NCBI RefSeq assembly: GCF_028554725.1
Contig: NC_071668.1
Span: 19,633,501 to 19,697,500 of the forward strand
DNA from: Zeugodacus cucurbitae
Taxonomy: Eukaryota; Arthropoda; Insecta; Diptera; Tephritidae
Direction: 5' to 3'
Length of the DNA: 64,000 bases
Part shown: positions 36,626 to 50,032 of the stretch, piece by piece
Layout of the letters: each line of letters begins with the position of its first letter
Position numbering within the stretch: the stretch's first letter is position 1
The notes under the pieces: generated by a model
The model's database searches: none
Seen by the model: the letters and a program-made list of their open reading frames with translations, nothing else
Told to the model about the DNA's origin: nothing
Made by a program: the position numbers and the translations under genes

Positions 36626-39046
36626 TATTTCCTTTGAGTTTTATCGAACTGATTTGGCTACCTATACCATAACCACTTGGGACGTCTCTTTGCTCTCAAA
36701 ATATCAGCGAATCTTGTTTCAATAAATAAATTGATGAAAACTATCAGCTGCTTGAACTAAAACTTCACAAAAACAAAGGTTTTCCTGTTCTTTCGAGGAA
36801 ATAGAATTTAATTTAAACGAAGTAAGAGATTCGACAACTTCTTACTTCTTAATTTTTAATAAAATATATTAAGAGAGTTTAGCTTAGGCAGAGCCAAAAA
36901 TCTCTAGTTATGAAAACCTGTCGGTCCCTTTTTTGTACCATTGTTCCAGCATCGAGAATCATATCTCACCAAGCCAATAATTCTCTGGTTTATTCTTTTA
37001 GAACTTAACTTGAGTTCCTACAAAAAGTTGTGTAAGAGAGTTTAATGAGATGATCGAGTGAGTTGATAAGAGAGTCTCCAAAAGTTCGTACCAAGAATGA
37101 AACCATTTAGCAGATAAGCGACAACTATTGAAAAATATTCACAAATGATTTGCTTAAAGCGTTCTATATTGACGGAACACGTTAGCCTGAAATGAGCTTT
37201 ACAGACAACTAAAGGTATTGTCAACATAAATATCAAGTACATATCATTTATTTGACAGCTGATTTGACAGTCATCCCTCTAGGAACATGTATACCTCTAT
37301 AAATCCTGCCTTAGACATTTATATACTATATAATATGTTCCATAGGAATCCCTTCTAAAGGAGGTCTTTTAAGATTAGACGTATATTTATCCTCTATTCA
37401 TGAGATCTATATATACTCTCCATCTATTTGTGGTGAGAGTTTCGGAACTCTTGGAACTCTATCAAACATATTGCTTGAATTGGAGATTATGTCATACAGA
37501 AATACCTCATATCAATAGTATTTCTATAGTCGAATGTCAAAATTATATTATTATGAAACAAAAGCATAATTAAATTTTAGAATACAGTATATTCGAGAAC
37601 CAACAATTTAAACCTTGCAGAAATTGGAGAATAATTCCAATATATTATAAAATTTCATATATTTCCAAAATATGGCATGACATAAAATATGGATGCATTA
37701 CTGTTGACAACGGTTATATGTGTCTACTGCTTCAACGCTTAATATGCCATATTTCATTATTTTAATTTAGCAAATTATTTTTGCACATAAATTTCCATTG
37801 GATTATTTAATTTTCACATTAGCCAGCTGACAGCTTGCCGCAGCGCTCGCCTATCAGACAATCTATGTGTGAATATGAGATTAGAAATAAAATGAATTTA
37901 GACAACCAACATATGAGTAGCTAACACTGCAGTTGTCAGCGGAAATGGCAAAAATCTCATTTGCTAGCACTTCCGCTGGCTTAAATAAAAAAGCGATAAT
38001 AATAATAATGTTATTTTCCAGCACCACACTGGTAGGGACCGAAAAACACACAAAACAAAAAAAAAAAAAACAAAAATTACAAGTGAGAAGTTGACTTCCG
38101 CGCAACGCCTAGACCACTTAGTCTACGCCAGGACATCCTACTCTTGCGGCTCAGCTGCTGTGGCAGCGTAGAACCTGAGAGAGTGTTTTGCATCCTGTTT
38201 TCTATTAGACATGCTGTTGTTATTGTTGCAGCGTGCTTATTGCCCACGGCAGCCTGCTTTTTGCGTCTTTTTTTTCTATCACCGCTGGCAATTTTAACGC
38301 GCTCACCTGATCCTTGTTGTCGTCTCTACTTGGCATACATCGCGCTTCCGTTTTGTCTCATACGGTTTGTTTGTTCTATAGGTGTTGCTTTTGTTTTTGT
38401 AGCCCTCCTTCGTTACTTGTCTTTAGTCTACATATACTACCTCGTTGTTAACAACACGTTGCTGTGGCATGTTGCGGCCATGTTGTCTCTTGTGTCTTTT
38501 GCTTTTTGCCTCACTTTCTTGTGCCATTTGTTTGTTACTAGTGAAATGTCAACGCTAAGTCCTTCGCGGAAGCATTTCTATGTGTTTTAGTCACTTATAC
38601 CGTTCTAACGGTGATAAGCCTTAGATTATATATTAAATGGCGGGAGATAAGTTCCTATTATTGCTAAAATAATTGCAATTAGGTGTTCGCATTACTCTCG
38701 ATATCCTTAATCTATTCTGAGTGCGATGTAATTTCTTGTCTCCAAAGCCAACAGTGAGAAAAACTCGTTATTGTTGCCGCATATTTTTCATACAAAATGA
38801 TTAATCGAAATCGTCGATATCGATAACAATATAGTTATATTGACACCTTATGTCTATCCACAAAATTATGAAAAAGGTCTTGATGGATACAGACTTCAAC
38901 AAGACGGTGGATCATATCCAACTATGACTCAAACTATTTAGTTTCTGGAACCAAAATTCTCTGGATGCCAATATTAAATGATACAGAATGACCCCTCAGA
39001 TCTCGAGACTGGACTCCTTTGTTTCAAAAGCTCTCAAAATCTACGC
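36626..39046. other. intronic sequence, no gene seen
   Basis: AT-rich DNA. The frame at 38144-38590 is T-rich and hydrophobic without a recognisable domain. A short inverted repeat (ACCGTTCTAACGGT) lies at 38599-38612. Confidence 0.5.
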
Positions 39047-39590
39047 CAGCCATTATGGGGCCTTAGTTCGAAACTGGATATAGTCGAACAAGTAATAGAA
39101 ATAATGACGCTATGCTATCATTCCCTAGAATGATGGCAGTCAGCTAAGTAGGGAATGATCTGCGGACCACTCCTAGAAGTGTAAAAATTCTAAATTCTCT
39201 TTCTTTTCGAGAGATACTTTAAAATATTAAGAGAATGTCTAGATCCAAGGGTATATAAAAGGTGAAGCAATAATGTCAGTGAGGTTAAATAAATTGTAAG
39301 AGCTCTCTCTCCAGCAATTATGGGGCCTTGGTTGGTTCAAAGCAAACATTCCCGATAACTCTTGATATATGCGAAAATATAATGGAAAACAATAGAATGG
39401 TTACAGGAGCCCTATCATTCATTATAATAATCCAGTCAGCTAAGTAAATCTGCGGACCACTCCTAGAAGTGTAAAAATTCTTAGTCTTCGAGGGATGCTT
39501 TAAAATATGAAGAGGAATGTCTAGACTCAAGTGCATATAAAAGGTGAAGCAATAATGTCACTGAGGTTAAGTAAATTGTAAGACATTCAG
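39047..39590. repeat. two-copy tandem duplication, period about 264 bp
   Basis: CCAGCCATTATGGGGCCTTA (39047) and CCAGCAATTATGGGGCCTTG (39311) start the two units. Both contain TCTGCGGACCACTCCTAGAA, then GTGTAAAAATTCT, ATATAAAAGGTGAAGCAATA, ATGTCA and TAAATTGTAAGA. The 3' halves are much more alike than the 5' halves. Confidence 0.9.
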
Positions 39591-39897
39591 CGCTTTATTC
39601 AGCTAATAATCGCTTAAACTGAATAAATGCTGAAAAACGAAAGACTTTTTAAGAAACTATGGAGTTTCGGAAGGAATATACATTAGTGTAGAATAAGAAA
39701 ATATCGACGGAGAAGGAAAACTCCTTAAAACAACTCAAAGATGTATGCATGCAATGAAACTATATCCAAATTAATTAAACCCAAATGATTTTCCATTTTT
39801 CACTTAATTACTTAATTAGTGTATTTTTAATTGAGCGTTGAACAATTAGTATTTAATTGCCATTAAGTTTATGCGAAAGAACCTAATAGCGTTTTCA

Positions 39898-41472
39898 GGC
39901 AGGAGCTAATTGATCAATCAACCGTGCCTTTGCTCGTCTAAAATGCCTATTAACATCGATTTACCATACAAAATAAAATCTACGTTTATTATACTCTCCC
40001 AACAAAAGTTGCTAAAGAGAGTATTATAGTTTTGTCCACATAACGGTTGTTTGTAAGTCATAAATCTAAACGAGTTAGATATAAGGTTATATATACCAAA
40101 GTTATCAGGATGACGAGTAAAGTTCAAATCCGGATGTCGGTCTGTCCGTCCGTGCAAGCTGTAACTTGAGTAAAAATTGAGATATCTTAATGAAACTTGG
40201 AACACATGTTCCTTGGCACCATAAGAAGGTTAAGTTCGAAGATGGGCGAAATCGGACCATTTCCACGCCCACAAAATGGCGAAAACCAAAAACATTTGGG
40301 GAAATGGGCGTGGCCCCGCCCCCAAATCGGTTATTTGTATATAGCTCGCAAACCAATAAAGCTATATAAACCAAACTTTCTGCAGTCGGTTCTCTTACGT
40401 ACCCTACCACACACCATGAAAATAGTTGATATCGGATATTAACCACACCCACCTCCCATACAAAGGTTAGGTTGAAAATTACTAAAAGTGCGTTAACTCA
40501 CTAACGAAAACCGTCAGAAACACTAAATTTCACAGAAATAATAGCAGAAGGAAGCCTCACTGAGATTTTTTTATAAAATGGAAAATGGGCGTGGCATCGC
40601 CCACTTATGGGTCAAAAACCATATCTCAGGAAGTATTCGACAGATTTCAATGAAATTCGGTATATAATATTTTCTTGACACTCTGATGACACGTGTGGAA
40701 AATGAACGAAATCGGTTCACAACCACGACAACTTCCCATATAACTCATTTTTGAATTCCATCTTATTCCTTCACTTAATAATATATACATAAGGAACCAA
40801 TGAAGATAACAAAATAAAACTTTACACAAATACTGTATATGATCTGTCGCATCACTTGTGAAAAATTCGTCGAAATTGAACTATAATTTTTCAATGCCCC
40901 GGATATCGTGTATGAGGAACTCAGTGCCCCATGGTAACTTTCCACCGACATTTAGATATATTTAGGTAAATCTCTCAGGTATCTTAATTTAATTCAGAGG
41001 AAATATTTTTCTTCTAATAGTGTGTCTCTGTACCAGAAAAAGTTAAAATCGGGTCATAACTGCCCTTATATATGAATATATGAGAATACCTAGGATTTTC
41101 AAAAATAAGATGAGCTCAATAGCTTATAAATCGGTTAATATGTGAAATATATTTATGCCGAATATATGGGTCAAATTGTGTGTTTTCTTAATAAAAATAT
41201 AGCAATAAATTGCGAGAGTATAAAATGTTCGGTCGCACCCGAACTTAGCCTTTCCTTACTTGTTTTTAATTGAATTTTAATCGACTTGAAAATCAAATGC
41301 AACTTTGCGACAAAGACGAACGATATACGTTCTTTGTCTGCGATTGGCTGAGTTTTTTTGAATCTACGGTAGATGTCGCTGCTAAAAATATTAATCATCG
41401 GTATAAAAGGCAAAAAAGGGTTTCTCAATAAAAATTTTAATTTATCAATTAATTTGCCTGTCTAAAAACGCT
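39898..41472. mobile_element. MITE family 1, copy E, split by a 1.27 kb insertion
   Basis: Left part 39898-39990 begins AGCGTTTTCAGGCAGGAGC with TAATTGATCAATCAACC; right part from about 41264 ends GCCTGTCTAAAAACGCT. Joined, the two parts align with copy B (for example TTTACCATACAAAATA and AATCAAATGCAACT). The break lies where copies A and B read through an ATTTATTTTTAATTGA-like segment. Confidence 0.88.
39991..41263. mobile_element. 1.27 kb non-coding dispersed repeat inserted in MITE copy E
   Basis: The left end ATACTCTC is complementary to GAGAGTAT at 40016-40023, forming a terminal hairpin, and GAGAGTAT recurs near the other end (41215-41222). Close to the right end GTTCGG-TCGCAC-CCGAAC makes a second hairpin, followed by TTAGCCTTTCCTTACTTGT. 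Inside are GTCTGTCCGTCCGTGC and several GGGCGTGGC motifs, which I associate with a common fly repeat whose class I cannot name. No protein is encoded; frames inside are accidental. Confidence 0.75.
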
Positions 41473-44400
41473 ATAAGAGACTCTGAAAATACTGTTCCAA
41501 GAGAGGAAGGAATCAAATGAATAAAAAACTATAAAAAAATAGTAATTGCGAGAAATGTTGACGAAATTATGCGAAATTTTCCATAAATTTTTAAATATTA
41601 ATACATGACTGCAAGGCATGTCGAGGCTTTACAAAATGTATTTTAAAAATATTTTTCAATGCATTTGTAACAGATTTAAATAGTGAAAAATAATCGACTG
41701 AATTAATGAACAACCTTTTCTAAATACTTTAAATTAATTAGAAAATTATTCTTATTTCTTAACTATCTTAATACAGTTAAGAGTCAATTGAAGTGACCGT
41801 AAATGTTCAATATTTTTGTATGAACAAAAAAAATCTTGACAGTTATCGTACGATAATTACTTAAACTAAATTGAATATGTCTGAAATTAATATATGTCAA
41901 TTAATCTTAATTGCCTCAGCTAATTGTCTTGTCTGAATGAAATTTAATAGCGTTCAGACTTAAGCTCACATTTGCTTAAAGAGAAAGGATCTGTGTGTAG
42001 TATTTGAAATACTTAAAATGCCATGAATCAAGCTGTGAAATGTTTAAAAATCGTAAAAAATAACGCACATCCATACTCAAACGCATCACTATAATTTTAT
42101 TAGTTTAATGTCAATTTGAAGCGTTTAGAAGCGATAAAAACGACGTGTTAAACTAATGCAATATGTTTGTATGTATGTATGTATAAGTAGATGTGCATGC
42201 TCATATGACATAAAAGCGAAGAGTGGGAGGAGGCATAATCAAGAAGAATGACTGGAATTTATTGTACTTATGAAAGAGGAAGAGCGCAGGGAGAGAAGCG
42301 TGGACATACATAAATATATTGACACATATATGTATATCTGTATGTATGTTTGTATGCACATAAATATTTTAAAAGCACGCCGCTAAGTTTAGTGGCTGCT
42401 GCACTTAAGTGCTTATAAGCATATAACAAAGTTATAAAGTTTTCAAATAAAATGATTACGCATGAGAATACTCGTATGTCCATATGTAGTATATATGAAC
42501 AGTTATGTTAAGCATTTCAATCATATCAGCTTATCACTCAATATCTATGTGTGTCGCTGTATATTAGTGAGTATTCACAGCGGATTACTTGACAGCTTCA
42601 ACATGCTGCACAGTATCCACATAAATACTGTTATAAATATATATGTATATATAAATATATATGTATATATGGATGTATATATGTATGTGTGACCACCAAA
42701 CAGTCAAGCGAGCAATCTGCGAGCGGATGTGACTACTCAACGACTGCAGCATAGTCAGTCGCTTGCTAAGCTTTATGACATAACTAATTTGAAATGACAT
42801 GTCATTATTTGGCAGCATAAAACACGAGCAACAGTCGAGGCAACACTAACCGTTATGCGGAATAAAAACATTTCTAAAAAAAAATCACAAGAATTTGTTG
42901 TTGCAGTATATTTTAAGAGTCAACTGTCATATAGAGCTGTGCTGTGGTGCTATGTCATGCTATGCTGTGCTATGTATTTACTACTGTGAAGATTCTTTTT
43001 TTCCATGTCTTCTCGCTGCCGATTATAAAATTTATGTGGAATTTGTGAGAAAATTAATGCAAATTCGCGTTGACAGTTTGTCAAGGCGCTAACAAAAGAG
43101 TCGAGATGAAAATGTAAAACCGACTGTGGAGAAGATGATGTGACATATGTCTTGGATGGTGGGGGGTTAGAGCATAAGTAACGAGTAAAGTGAAGGAGAA
43201 CGAAGAGGAAAGTAGCTTAACACATATCTTAAGACAGGCATATCGAAGGAGTTGAGTGCATACCCTGTAGGAAAAATTGTGGTCATTTGACAGCAATTAC
43301 TTTATAGTGTTGTAAAGTATTTAAAACTAGCAGGATTTAAGAGAATGTCTGTAATAATAACCAAAAGTAAGTTTCGACAGTTTCGTACCTTTACTTTTGT
43401 TTAGAAATCCTACCAAAATTTGACAGTTCGCTTCGTTTATGACACAGCTAGTCACTAAAAGCGTGATTTCTATACTAAACTAGTGTTTAAGTAATCCATA
43501 GAGCTGAAAATCAATTAAGTGGGTTTTATAAATCTCAATAATATCCTTTCGTATCAATAATAGTAAATACTGTCACGCCCTCATTCATATTTTTTCCTAC
43601 CGACCCTCAACATCCTAACGCTATACCATTATATATAACTCTTATGCATTGTGTGTGCGCGCACTGTTACTCTCAAGTGACTTATGTATAAATAAGCAGA
43701 TTGTAATGTAATAATCGTGTTGTTATAACTACAACAACAATGCATAAAATATGTGATAACATGCGCGACGAGCGCGTATGTACGCAGCACAAAAGGATTG
43801 CACATCATTATTCAGCGTAAAGGGTGGAAAATTATTCAAATATTCTTACTATTTTCATGCTAATTAGATTGCAAAATTAATTAGTGGTGAATGTTTTATT
43901 TAAAAATTAAGTAAGGAGAGACTAAAATCAAATGGAACCAAATAATAATTCGTAAATTACAAATTGGATGTAAAGAGAGTGAAAGGCTATGAGTTACCTG
44001 ACCAGACCAGTTCTTAATTAATCGATTTCATCCTTCAAGGTTCCTATATAGCTATATAACTATATCTGTTGATAGCTTTTCAATTATACAATGATCTGGA
44101 TATCAAATGTAGACACCATAATGGTTTCAGGTTCGCATTATCGCGGCCTGTCCACTTGGATTTCTGCCATAGGGATTTCGTAGATAAATAAATCAGTCTA
44201 TCCTTCATGGAAAGCTATACATTTTTCTCAGAATCGTCAACTTCGTTATTCTTTATGGTCGATACTGGGCTCGCGTGGTACTCAGGAAGCTTTCGCTTGA
44301 CCAAATACTCGTGAATTACATGCCTAACATGTTTCTTTAATATCTCTCTGGTCCACAATTTGATATGAAAAGAGTGGGGAAACCTTCCCCAAATAATATA

Positions 44401-46625
44401 AAGGAATACTGCCTAGTCTACAGTCCTTGGTCTGATAAAAATTTAGATCCGTCCGTAAGTAGATCAGACTGTCGAAGAACGGGTTATAGAGGGTCGAGCA
44501 AAGTTCCAAAGCACCATAGAACACAGGTCTTATTGGTCGGTTAATCACTTTACTAGATTTATTTATTCAAGAGCCAAGATACATATCCCTAGGAGGTTTT
44601 TTATGGCTTCCATATATGTATATCTTTCTGAAGGCATCATTTCATACTTTTTTCTCTACCAATCGCCTTGGAATAATTCCGCACAAATTGTCAAAATATA
44701 ATAACTGCCAGATGATGATGAAAACTCAATTATTTTTTCCATTAGTCCCCGTTAAGTTAACTGCATCAGTCCCAGCGAATTTTATTGATATATATCTGTC
44801 CCAAACCGATTGAAAATCGAGTTTAAGAAAATTGTGAAAAGGTTTAAACTGATTACTCTCCATTTTGAGAATAAATAATTCAAGAAGACATACGAATTCT
44901 GAGGTATCTCATCTATTGACAGATATTTAAGGAAACAAGTCAGCAAGAAACACAAATTAATAACTCGCTCTTATGTGGACTATGGAAAGGCTAGACTGAT
45001 TTCATCTATCGCATTTTGATATCAAGTTATATTATAGTAAATATACCAAGTCCACTTAGAGATCTCATATGCACCGTTATAAGATACTATATACAGTATA
45101 AATTAAAATAGATAGACGAACCGCTTCGTATTTATTTGGTGTTTTCGGTATCTATGGAAAAGATTGACAGATTTTGAATGGAAGAGAGATGTCACACATA
45201 AGAATACGCTATTTATACAAAACTGCCTCAATTCCATTGAATCTTCCTCTAATTGGTACCATTGAATATCTTTCTTATTTTCTTAAGTGGGTGTAGATAG
45301 CATCGAGCCTCTCTGTATGTATGTACGCGTATAATCTCATATAATTTGAATTGAGATAAAGCGAAATTTATGTGAACTCCAACTACTAAAGAAACATGTG
45401 TAAGACATAAATTTACATACACTCAAGTCGCTCATAAATCACGCACACACACACACACACTCGCATCTATACATGCGTGTAATTCCTGCATACTTAAATT
45501 GCTTGTAAGTAGTAATCTCGTTTTATGACACCGTCTCGTATAGCTCTAAGGAGGACATAAGCCATTCTTTTGGTAATATTTTAGCTGTTACCATACGCAA
45601 ATATGAAATTTTTTGAAGCAATTTCTTTAAATTTCTTTTTCTTTGCGTTTTTTTCTGCTGGTAAGCGAAGCACCATAAAAGCCGTTATGTGTGCGAGTTT
45701 ACATAGGAGAACTCCTTTCAGGCGCAGATAAAAAGGAATTCAACAATGAAAACTTCATAATTCTGCAACTCATACGCACTGCGTACCCGAGTACAACAAC
45801 AACCACAACAACTTCACGCATCATAGCCAGTGTAACAACTACTTACTGGTACTGCTTTGTACCAAGCTTACACAAGCAATGGCCGTCCGCACCCAAGCGC
45901 CTACCATCTGCGTTGAGTGAGTGCGTTGCGTTGAAGTCTTTATACCAAACCAAGAAGGGTCGCACTTTCTTCGGACGGAGCCGAATATTAAACACAGTAG
46001 GAGAATTCAAGAATTAGCTGAGCAAATTTAGAATTTCGAGATACTCTCAAAATATAAAAGAGGCATCGAAAATGGGATCCTGGGAATGGTTCTCCGATTT
46101 ATATTACCAGTCTGCCTTATTAAAATTATATAGTAATTAAACGAACTTTCTTGCATTCAATTGTCTCTCTTATAGACTGATATATCACCTTCCAAGTCCA
46201 CCGGAGACAAAGATCACTATATTCGCATATGTAGGTTCGAGGAAAAAGTAACCCACTATAATGTGGTTTAGGAACTCAACAGCCCAACATTCACTTAATC
46301 TTAAGTAGGTATTTCATAAATGGATCCAGATAATCCGAATCAAATTAATTGTGAAGACGGAAGTATATTTATTAGAGAGGAGAGGACTACATAAACGTCG
46401 TTTTATGATGGGACCTAGATCAATTTTTGGGAAAATATTTTCCATATACAAGCGATCCCTTTGTCGGTGTTTAAGAATCTATTTTGAATACAATTTAACG
46501 GATTGGATTAAATATAGTGGAAGGTAGGTGTGGTTTTGGACCAATTCAACAGATTTCCAAGTTTTTTGAAAACACAATGAAGAAATCTTCTGTGTTAAAT
46601 ATATAATGGAGCATATAAGACCATT
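41473..46625. other. long intronic stretch, no gene seen
   Basis: AT-rich, including TATATG-type simple sequence at 42630-42690, a (CA)n run at 45444-45460 and CAACAACAAC at 45795. A long pyrimidine tract at 45622-45660 abuts GTAAGC but has CTG instead of CAG at the junction. Many short frames on both strands; none recognisable. Confidence 0.5.
45444..45460. repeat. (CA)n microsatellite
   Basis: About eight CA dinucleotides. Confidence 0.85.
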
Positions 46626-47290
46626 CTTCAAGTGGACAGTCATCATCAATTTGGGACTACAACCGGGTGTCGGTTGTCGCCTCTGCATTGCGGACGATTT
46701 CAAGCTCCGCCTGGTCTACATCCATTTGATCCTTCCACCTAAGTTTAGGTCAGGTAGCCATCGGCTACCAGGGGGTACCGTAGCATATATTGTACCGTAG
46801 TTGAGTCTTTTCTTCCATTCGGGCGATATGCCCAAGCCAACGCAATCACTGTATTTTTATGCGCCGCACAATGTCCATTTTGACGAAGAGCTCGTCATTC
46901 CAACGAAACCGGTACTCACCTTCGCCCACGCGTATCGGGCCATACATCCTTCGGAGGACTTTTCTCTCGAACGCTCCTAAGGAATGCTCATCTTTATTGG
47001 TCGTAGTCCAAGTCTCCACACCATACATCAGGACGGGTATGATGAGTGACTTATGAAGCGTTATTTTAGTTTTGCGAGAGAGAACTCCGCTTTTCAATTG
47101 CCTACTGAGCCCACGATAGCAAATGTTGGCAAGAGTGATCCTCCGATTGATTTGGTGGCAGACGTCAATGTTGGTGTTCATGCTGGACCCTAAGTAGACA
47201 AAATCATCGACGACTTTAAAGTTATGACTGCCAACAGTGACGTGGTTTCCTAACCGCTGAGATCCTTTGCATGAGGACAGGAGGCAGTGT
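46626..47290 (-). pseudogene. RTE-like retrotransposon C-terminal fragment, second subfamily
   Basis: The minus strand from 47181 to 46846 encodes MNTNIDVCHQINRRITLANI, LSRQLKSGVLSRKTKITLHK, SLIIPVLMYGVETWTTTN and GPIRVGEGEYRFRWNDELF, then VRRIKIQ. Past 46846 it continues in shifted frames with a WLGH-like and RMEE-like segment and stops. Upstream (47181-47280) LGNHVTV and FKVVDDFVYLGSS are visible. The protein differs from the copies at 26 and 62 kb (IRVGEGEY versus LNIGNGEY), so it is another RTE lineage. Confidence 0.85.
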
Positions 47291-49689
47291 CATGGCTAGG
47301 TTTCAACTTTTAAGCTTGTCAAAATGGAGGGCTACGAGATCTTTCTGGTTTTTGCAGAGCTATCATACTCGTAGTAGTTTTGATGAGAGTTATGAGAAAC
47401 CAGGTTCTCTTGAAGTTATCTTCGGATTTCTCGAATAGTTTTCAATGTTTGAAATCATATGAGATTCCGAGAACAAGGTTTATATCCGAAAGTAAGTCAA
47501 AGAAAATCATAATACCCCTGCAAAACCTAGCACTTGTATAAACCAAACTCAAAACGCATTTTCCATCAACGACAACGACCACGACGTCGAAGCGCCTGCT
47601 GGTGTACTTACGAAATCCCTCATCGCTGACGCACATCGATGCTATTGATGATAAGTAATGACTCGACTTGCTGCCAGTGCTTGGTGCAGCGCTGGTGCTC
47701 GACGCTGAGCTGAGCTAACGCGCCGCCGGTACTCTTATTGGCGATTTCGATATTGCAGATAAAAGATAAAAAGTAAAGATGATAAAGTAGTAGCTGAAAA
47801 TTACAACGTTGTCATCTCCCATAGCTCTTCACTTAGTACAACAGCAACTGCTGCTGCTGCTACTTGCAGCGTTCTCAAAGTAATTGAAATAAGCTGCTGA
47901 AAGCTCTACGTTGATGGTGATGTTATATTCAGAGCACAAGTGTGTATGTAAGTTTTGGTGGTACGCATCGTAAATCCGCTTACACGCTGCAATAATACGC
48001 TGCTGCACTACGTTATCCACCAAGTCACCAGCACTGCCTCGTTGTGTGCGTCTGTCTCATGCGGCTGGATTATAAGTTATGACATGTAGAATTATGTGTT
48101 GCCATAACATTGCGAGCAAATGAATGAATAAGTAGGTAACTGATGGGACCAGCTAAGTATGTCAGTTGCTGTGTTTATGTATGTATATGGACACGAGCTT
48201 ACGGGAATTAGTTCGACTATATAACGGAATTCAGGATTATTTTTTTTTTTTTCAGAATCACAAATTCCAGTTGTAATCAGCATAATTTAAAAATAATTTT
48301 GTACTTTTAGCCTTTCTATATCATTTGATCGACCTTCCACTTTATGCAGATACTTGTCCGATAACTTGAAGGAGTGTTCCACAAGCGCTCTAAATAATCT
48401 ACAATCTCATCTCAATAATACTAGATACCATGCAATTACTCTCTCCCAATGTGTTGAACCAATGGATCTATGTTTTCTGGACCGTCATGAAACGATGCAG
48501 AAATCCCTTCCATTGTAAAGTGGTGTCATAGTTGGTTGTTGTCTGGAGTGAGATATGATCCACGTACATAACTCTTTCGGTATATAGTCTGAGTTGTCTC
48601 CGTAACTTCAATCGGACAACTGCCAATGCAGGTTCGTGGTACCTGAAAGTGGTTCATTGAAAACCGATCAGTAACCAGTAAAACGGGAGACACCCCAAGA
48701 AAAATCATTACCATAAACAGCATCAAAGAGTTCCTTGAATTACTACGCTTTCTTCCAAGCAAAAGAATCGAGAAATTCCATTTAAGCTTTCTCAAAGTGA
48801 ATTGGGTAGATCATTATTGGAACTCACATATAATATTCAGACCTTGCCAGGCTGGCTTTATGCCACAGTTGGAACTCCATGGTTTGTTTATTCCACTGCC
48901 GCTTTCGATTGTACGGATAATTCAATGAGAGCTCATACAAAAGCGGCCGTAGTCAGGGACAGAGGATATTAGTTTCAGCTACCTTAGAAAGAAAGGCGTC
49001 TGAGAGCTGTCCGATGAGCGAGATCCTTAGGCCTACTTAATGCCACCGATTTCCGAAAATCGATCTTTTTTAAGATCCAAATCGAGTGCGAGTTAAATTC
49101 GTGTAATTTTTGTAGTGGCATAATTGACAGTTCTTTGTTAAAAGATTTGATAAGAGTCCAACGGAGGTACTATATATATATAGTACTTTACTTCAATGAA
49201 ATAACGCCAAATCGAAAAATCAAATTAAACTGAGCCTTACGCTTGTGAGTACTTCCTCTACCACAGTCTTCCTATGTCCCTAGTAGTGTACAACTGGTCC
49301 TTTCCCATTCGTCGTCCTCTAGTTAAGTTTGAAAGTCTTGAAATTCATGTTTTTAAAGACGACTAGACGATACTTGTTTTGATCTCCGCGTTTCATTCTT
49401 GACTGTCTCTTTTTACGAGATCAGGCTTGAAACACCTTGTATCTAACATTTTCAGCCATTCATACAAACCAATGACAATAGCAATCAGTCGTCTAAATGT
49501 ATTAGTGATCGGTCCAAGATGCTTTGCCATTTCATGGTATCCAAATACTACAAGAGTTTGCTGACTTCACAATAAAATTTTCTTTAGCTGTCCAAGTTTG
49601 ATATTCATATCTGCTCTGCGCTCAGCCATAAATCCTATACTTTTCAAAGACTGGCTTTATGAGAACAGTGGTTGAGCAAAATCAAGCGG
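47291..49689. other. intronic sequence, no gene seen
   Basis: Includes a GC-richer patch at 47560-47750, where the minus strand carries a donor-like TTTC|GTAAGT (ending near 47609) after a short open segment, and a CTGCTGCTGCTG run at 47849-47861. No protein recognised. Confidence 0.45.
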
Positions 49690-50032
49690 CTTTATTTCAC
49701 AAAGAAAAAATGATCATTTAGCTAATGCCACTGCTCATTCAAGTAGTGTTGAAACAGATTTTTTGAAAAAATTATACTATGAAATAGTCATCCACCCATC
49801 ATATATGCCAGATTTAAACACCAATGACCATTTCCTCTTTCCCAGACTAAACAATGGCTCTCTGGAAAGAGGTTCAGTCAAATAAAAAGGTCTGGAATGG
49901 AAACACATATATATTTTGAAGGCCCAAAAGCTTCAAACTATCGAATCAATAATCTCGAAATGTTGGAGTACATTTACAGCGATTGTATCTAGACTCTTGA
50001 TGGAGGTAATTGTGCAGAATGAAGCCTGAAGA
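49690..50032 (+). pseudogene. decayed mariner transposase, C-terminal half
   Basis: The frame around 49713-49860 reads ANATAHSS, FLKKLYYEIVIHPSYMPDLN and TNDHFLFPRL, aligning with the mariner signature DNARPH...HPPYSPDLAPSDYHLF that contains the second and third catalytic Asp of DD34D transposases. The second Asp is replaced by Ala in this copy; the third (in NDHF) is kept. Stops follow, and the 3' part (KCWSTFTAIVSRLLMEV) is barely recognisable. No inverted ends were found. It is unrelated to the three deleted copies at 30.8, 35.9 and 61.3 kb. Confidence 0.72.

Noticed and set aside
38144..38590. 148-codon frame with hydrophobic stretches
   Set aside because: T-rich composition, no domain and no promoter or splice context.
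45622..45665. Long pyrimidine tract followed by GTAAGC, as in a recursive splice site
   Set aside because: The junction has CTG where CAG is required, so it is not a usable acceptor as written.
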